Source: CAYSLC01 sp964431545 (GTDB taxonomy: Bacteria > Desulfobacterota > Desulfobacteria > Desulfobacterales > JAABSP01). Taken from it: 7,661 nucleotides of DNA. Position numbers and translations under genes: made by a program. Location of the stretch: positions 1 to 7,661 of the forward strand of contig CAYSLC010000243.1 in NCBI GenBank assembly GCA_964431545.1, read 5' to 3'. Numbering within the stretch: the first letter of the stretch is position 1; each line of letters starts with the position of its first letter. A model generated the notes under the pieces. That model was not told where the DNA came from, made no database searches, and saw only the letters and a list, made by a program, of their open reading frames with translations. This document shows positions 6,643 through 7,661 of this stretch, piece after piece.

Positions 6643-7352
6643 GGGCGCCACCCTTTGGCCAGAAGCTCGGAGACCCCCGTCTTCATGTTCCGCACGTGCC
6701 CGACCATCGCCGCTTTGGCCTCCGCCGGCCGGTCCCCTTCCAGGGCGTCCATGATCCGCCGGTGGTCGGCCATGGCGATGCCGAACCAGTGGGGATCGAA
6801 GCTGATCCGGTTGCCGTAGAGTTCGATCCGGTCCCGGAGGTTCATGTAGAGCTTCTCCCAATAGGAGTTGCCGCAGGCCGAGATCAAGAGGTCGTGGATG
6901 GCCCGGTCCTCGAACAAGTACCGGCGCCGGCGCTTCTCCCATCGGTCCGGGTCCCCTTCGGCCTCGGCCATCGCCGCCTCGGCTTCCCGGAGCCGGGCAC
7001 ATTGGCCGGCGATCCGCTCCTTTCCCAGATGCTCCACGGAGCGGATGAAGAAGGCGGTCTCGATCACCTCCCGGGCCTCGAAGAGATCGGCGATGTCCTT
7101 GGCGGACAGCTCCGCGATATGGGCGCCCTTCCTTGGGGTGAACTCGATGAACCCCTCGCTGTCGAGGCGGTTGAACGCCTCCCGCAGCGGGGTCCGGCTG
7201 ATGGCGAGCATCTGGGTGAGCTGCTCCTCCTGGAGCCGGGTCCCCGGCGCCAGACGGCCCTGGATGATGGCCGCCTTCAGGGCCTCGTAAGCCTGCGCCG
7301 CCAGGGGTCCCCTCGCTTGGATGGGTTTGAAATTGTAGGATAGGGTCTTCAT
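6639..7352 (-). CDS. GntR-family (FCD subfamily) transcriptional regulator
   Basis: This 237-residue DNA-binding protein is probably the ligand-responsive repressor of the operon. The winged helix-turn-helix spans about 15-80: GTRLQEEQLTQMLAISRT (37-54), then PLREAFNRLDSEGFIEFTPR (55-74) and the wing KGAHIAEL (75-82). The C-terminal FCD ligand domain carries the usual metal ligands Asp149-x3-His153, His197 (in ADHRRI) and His219 (in GHVRN), so a metal-assisted carboxylate ligand is expected from family knowledge. The ATG at 7352 was chosen because the frame's upstream ATG (7505) would place coding sequence over the promoter and operator, and because MKTLSYN leads directly into the DNA-binding domain. 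The Shine-Dalgarno sequence is weak (GGCGG-like). It is the first gene of the operon and ends in an ATGA overlap with the dehydratase. The palindrome at 7387-7404 in its own promoter suggests autoregulation. Confidence 0.93.
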   Translation of the reverse strand: MKTLSYNFKPIQARGPLAAQAYEALKAAIIQGRLAPGTRLQEEQLTQMLAISRTPLREAFNRLDSEGFIEFTPRKGAHIAELSAKDIADLFEAREVIETAFFIRSVEHLGKERIAGQCARLREAEAAMAEAEGDPDRWEKRRRRYLFEDRAIHDLLISACGNSYWEKLYMNLRDRIELYGNRISFDPHWFGIAMADHRRIMDALEGDRPAEAKAAMVGHVRNMKTGVSELLAKGWRP

Positions 7353-7386
7353 GCGCGATCCGCCGTCGCCCGATGTTGTCTTTGTA

Positions 7387-7404
7387 TTTGTATATGTATA
7401 CAAA
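7387..7404. promoter_or_regulatory. Operator-like palindrome for the GntR regulator
   Basis: TTTGTATA-TG-TATACAAA is a perfect inverted repeat of two 8-bp arms around 2 bases. It is strikingly AT-rich in GC-rich surroundings, and a further half-site-like TTTGTA lies beside it at 7381-7386. It begins 34 bp upstream of the regulator's ATG and covers the expected -10 region of the operon promoter, so a bound repressor would block RNA polymerase. TTGTATACAA-like palindromes are common operators for FCD-type GntR proteins. Binding by this regulator is inferred from position and form. Confidence 0.75.
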
Positions 7405-7420
7405 AGCCGTTCGGTGTCAA
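7392..7420 (-). promoter_or_regulatory. Operon promoter with perfect -35 box
   Basis: On the minus strand TTGACA at 7415-7420 matches the sigma-70 -35 consensus fully. The -10 box falls in the operator; no hexamer there is ideal, with TACATA-like or CATATA-like sequences at spacings of 16-18 and TATACA at 14. Transcription would start near 7380-7388, leaving a leader of roughly 30-35 bases before the regulator ATG. An imperfect -10 overlapped by an operator suits a repressed, inducible promoter. Confidence 0.6.
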
Positions 7421-7482
7421 GGAAAAAGTGATGACAAGGAAAAGTGCGGGGAGTCGGAGGGCAGTTTACGTAGTATCCCCCA

Positions 7483-7512
7483 TTGACCGGGTGAAGAGAG
7501 TTCATCTATCTT
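7483..7512 (+). promoter_or_regulatory. Probable divergent promoter for the right-hand gene
   Basis: TTGACC (7483-7488, 5 of 6 consensus) is followed after 18 bp by TATCTT (7507-7512, 4 of 6). It points to the plus-strand start at 7565, giving a leader of about 45 bases. It is about 60 bp from the operon promoter and faces away from it. Confidence 0.4.
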
Positions 7513-7527
7513 CATTCCAGTGGAATG
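7513..7527. promoter_or_regulatory. Inverted repeat at the start region of the divergent promoter
   Basis: CATTCCA-G-TGGAATG is a perfect repeat of two 7-bp arms around one base. It directly follows the -10 candidate TATCTT, covering the expected transcription start, which is a classic repressor position. With a single-base centre it is a better DNA-binding site than an RNA hairpin. It differs from the TTTGTATA palindrome, so it may be recognised by another regulator, perhaps one encoded to the right. Confidence 0.45.
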
Positions 7528-7564
7528 CTGATCACAAGAGCAACCGGTCACGAGAGGGGTGCGC

Positions 7565-7661
7565 ATGGAAAGCGACAGAAGCACGAAGCCGGGTGTGGCA
7601 AGGACCCCGGCCCAGTTTCGGGAGGCTGCCGAAAACCGTCGAACCATTCTACCAAAAGCCG
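7565..7661 (+). CDS. N-terminal start of an unrecognised plus-strand gene (3' end outside window)
   Basis: An ATG at 7565 opens a frame that runs without a stop to the window edge (32 full codons). It is preceded by AGAGGGG about five bases upstream and has a promoter candidate at 7483-7512. The frame is closed upstream by a TGA at 7529-7531; a GTG at 7559 is a less likely start. The protein begins MESDRSTKPG and continues with PAQFREAAENRRTI. The last segment faintly recalls the first helix of some nitroreductase-fold proteins, which have a similar F-x3-x-x-RR-[ST]-I run, but it is too short to assign. Because it is divergent from the operon it may share its regulation. Confidence 0.45.
   Translation, partial: MESDRSTKPGVARTPAQFREAAENRRTILPKA

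Noticed and set aside
5083..6819. 578-codon plus-strand frame antisense to the dehydratase
   Set aside because: The composition is low-complexity Gly/Pro/Arg/His/Asp and the opposite strand encodes a conserved full-length enzyme.
7353..7505. N-terminal extension of the GntR regulator to an ATG at 7505
   Set aside because: It would translate through the TTGACA box and the operator palindrome, and the added residues are unlike GntR proteins.
7417..7647. 76-codon minus-strand frame upstream of the regulator
   Set aside because: It ends inside the operon's -35 region, shows no recognisable domain, and overlaps the better-supported plus-strand start at 7565.

Overview
The window is GC-rich DNA (about 65% by eye) that looks bacterial, with strong Shine-Dalgarno sites (GGAGG, AGGAGG, AAGGAG), short gaps and ATGA-type overlaps. 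A TRAP transporter, an FCD-type GntR regulator and a UxaA-family dehydratase together suggest a heterotrophic proteobacterium or a Desulfobacterota-like lineage. There is no rRNA, tRNA or phylogenetic marker here, so the taxonomy is a guess. I see no mobile element, CRISPR array or RNA gene.

Layout, left to right: (1) the 3' end of a plus-strand gene (1-261) carrying two copies of a W...CPxGxC motif; (2) a 219-bp convergent intergenic region (262-480) with no gene but several hairpins, including a perfect 28-bp palindrome; (3) a six-gene minus-strand operon from 7352 down to 481; (4) a divergent regulatory region (7353-7564) with an operator-like palindrome, a promoter in each direction and a second palindrome; (5) the first codons of a plus-strand gene running off the right edge (from 7565).

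The operon in transcription order is: GntR/FCD repressor (6639-7352), UxaA/GarD-type sugar-acid dehydratase (5113-6642), then TRAP transporter dctP (3955-5049), dctQ (3350-3886) and dctM (1931-3316), then a GabT-like class III aminotransferase (481-1791). The likely logic is that an organic or sugar acid is captured by DctP, moved by DctQM, dehydrated by the UxaA-family enzyme, and processed further or linked to amino-group metabolism by the aminotransferase. The GntR protein probably represses its own promoter until the ligand appears. No kinase or aldolase for a 2-keto-3-deoxy-sugar acid lies in the window, so the usual hexuronate route is not complete here.

The points most worth following are this dehydratase-plus-aminotransferase pairing with an unknown substrate, a cysteine cluster in the aminotransferase, and the tandem hairpins at the operon's 3' end. 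I found no clear evidence of a wholly new kind of system; the novelty, if any, is the catabolic pathway.
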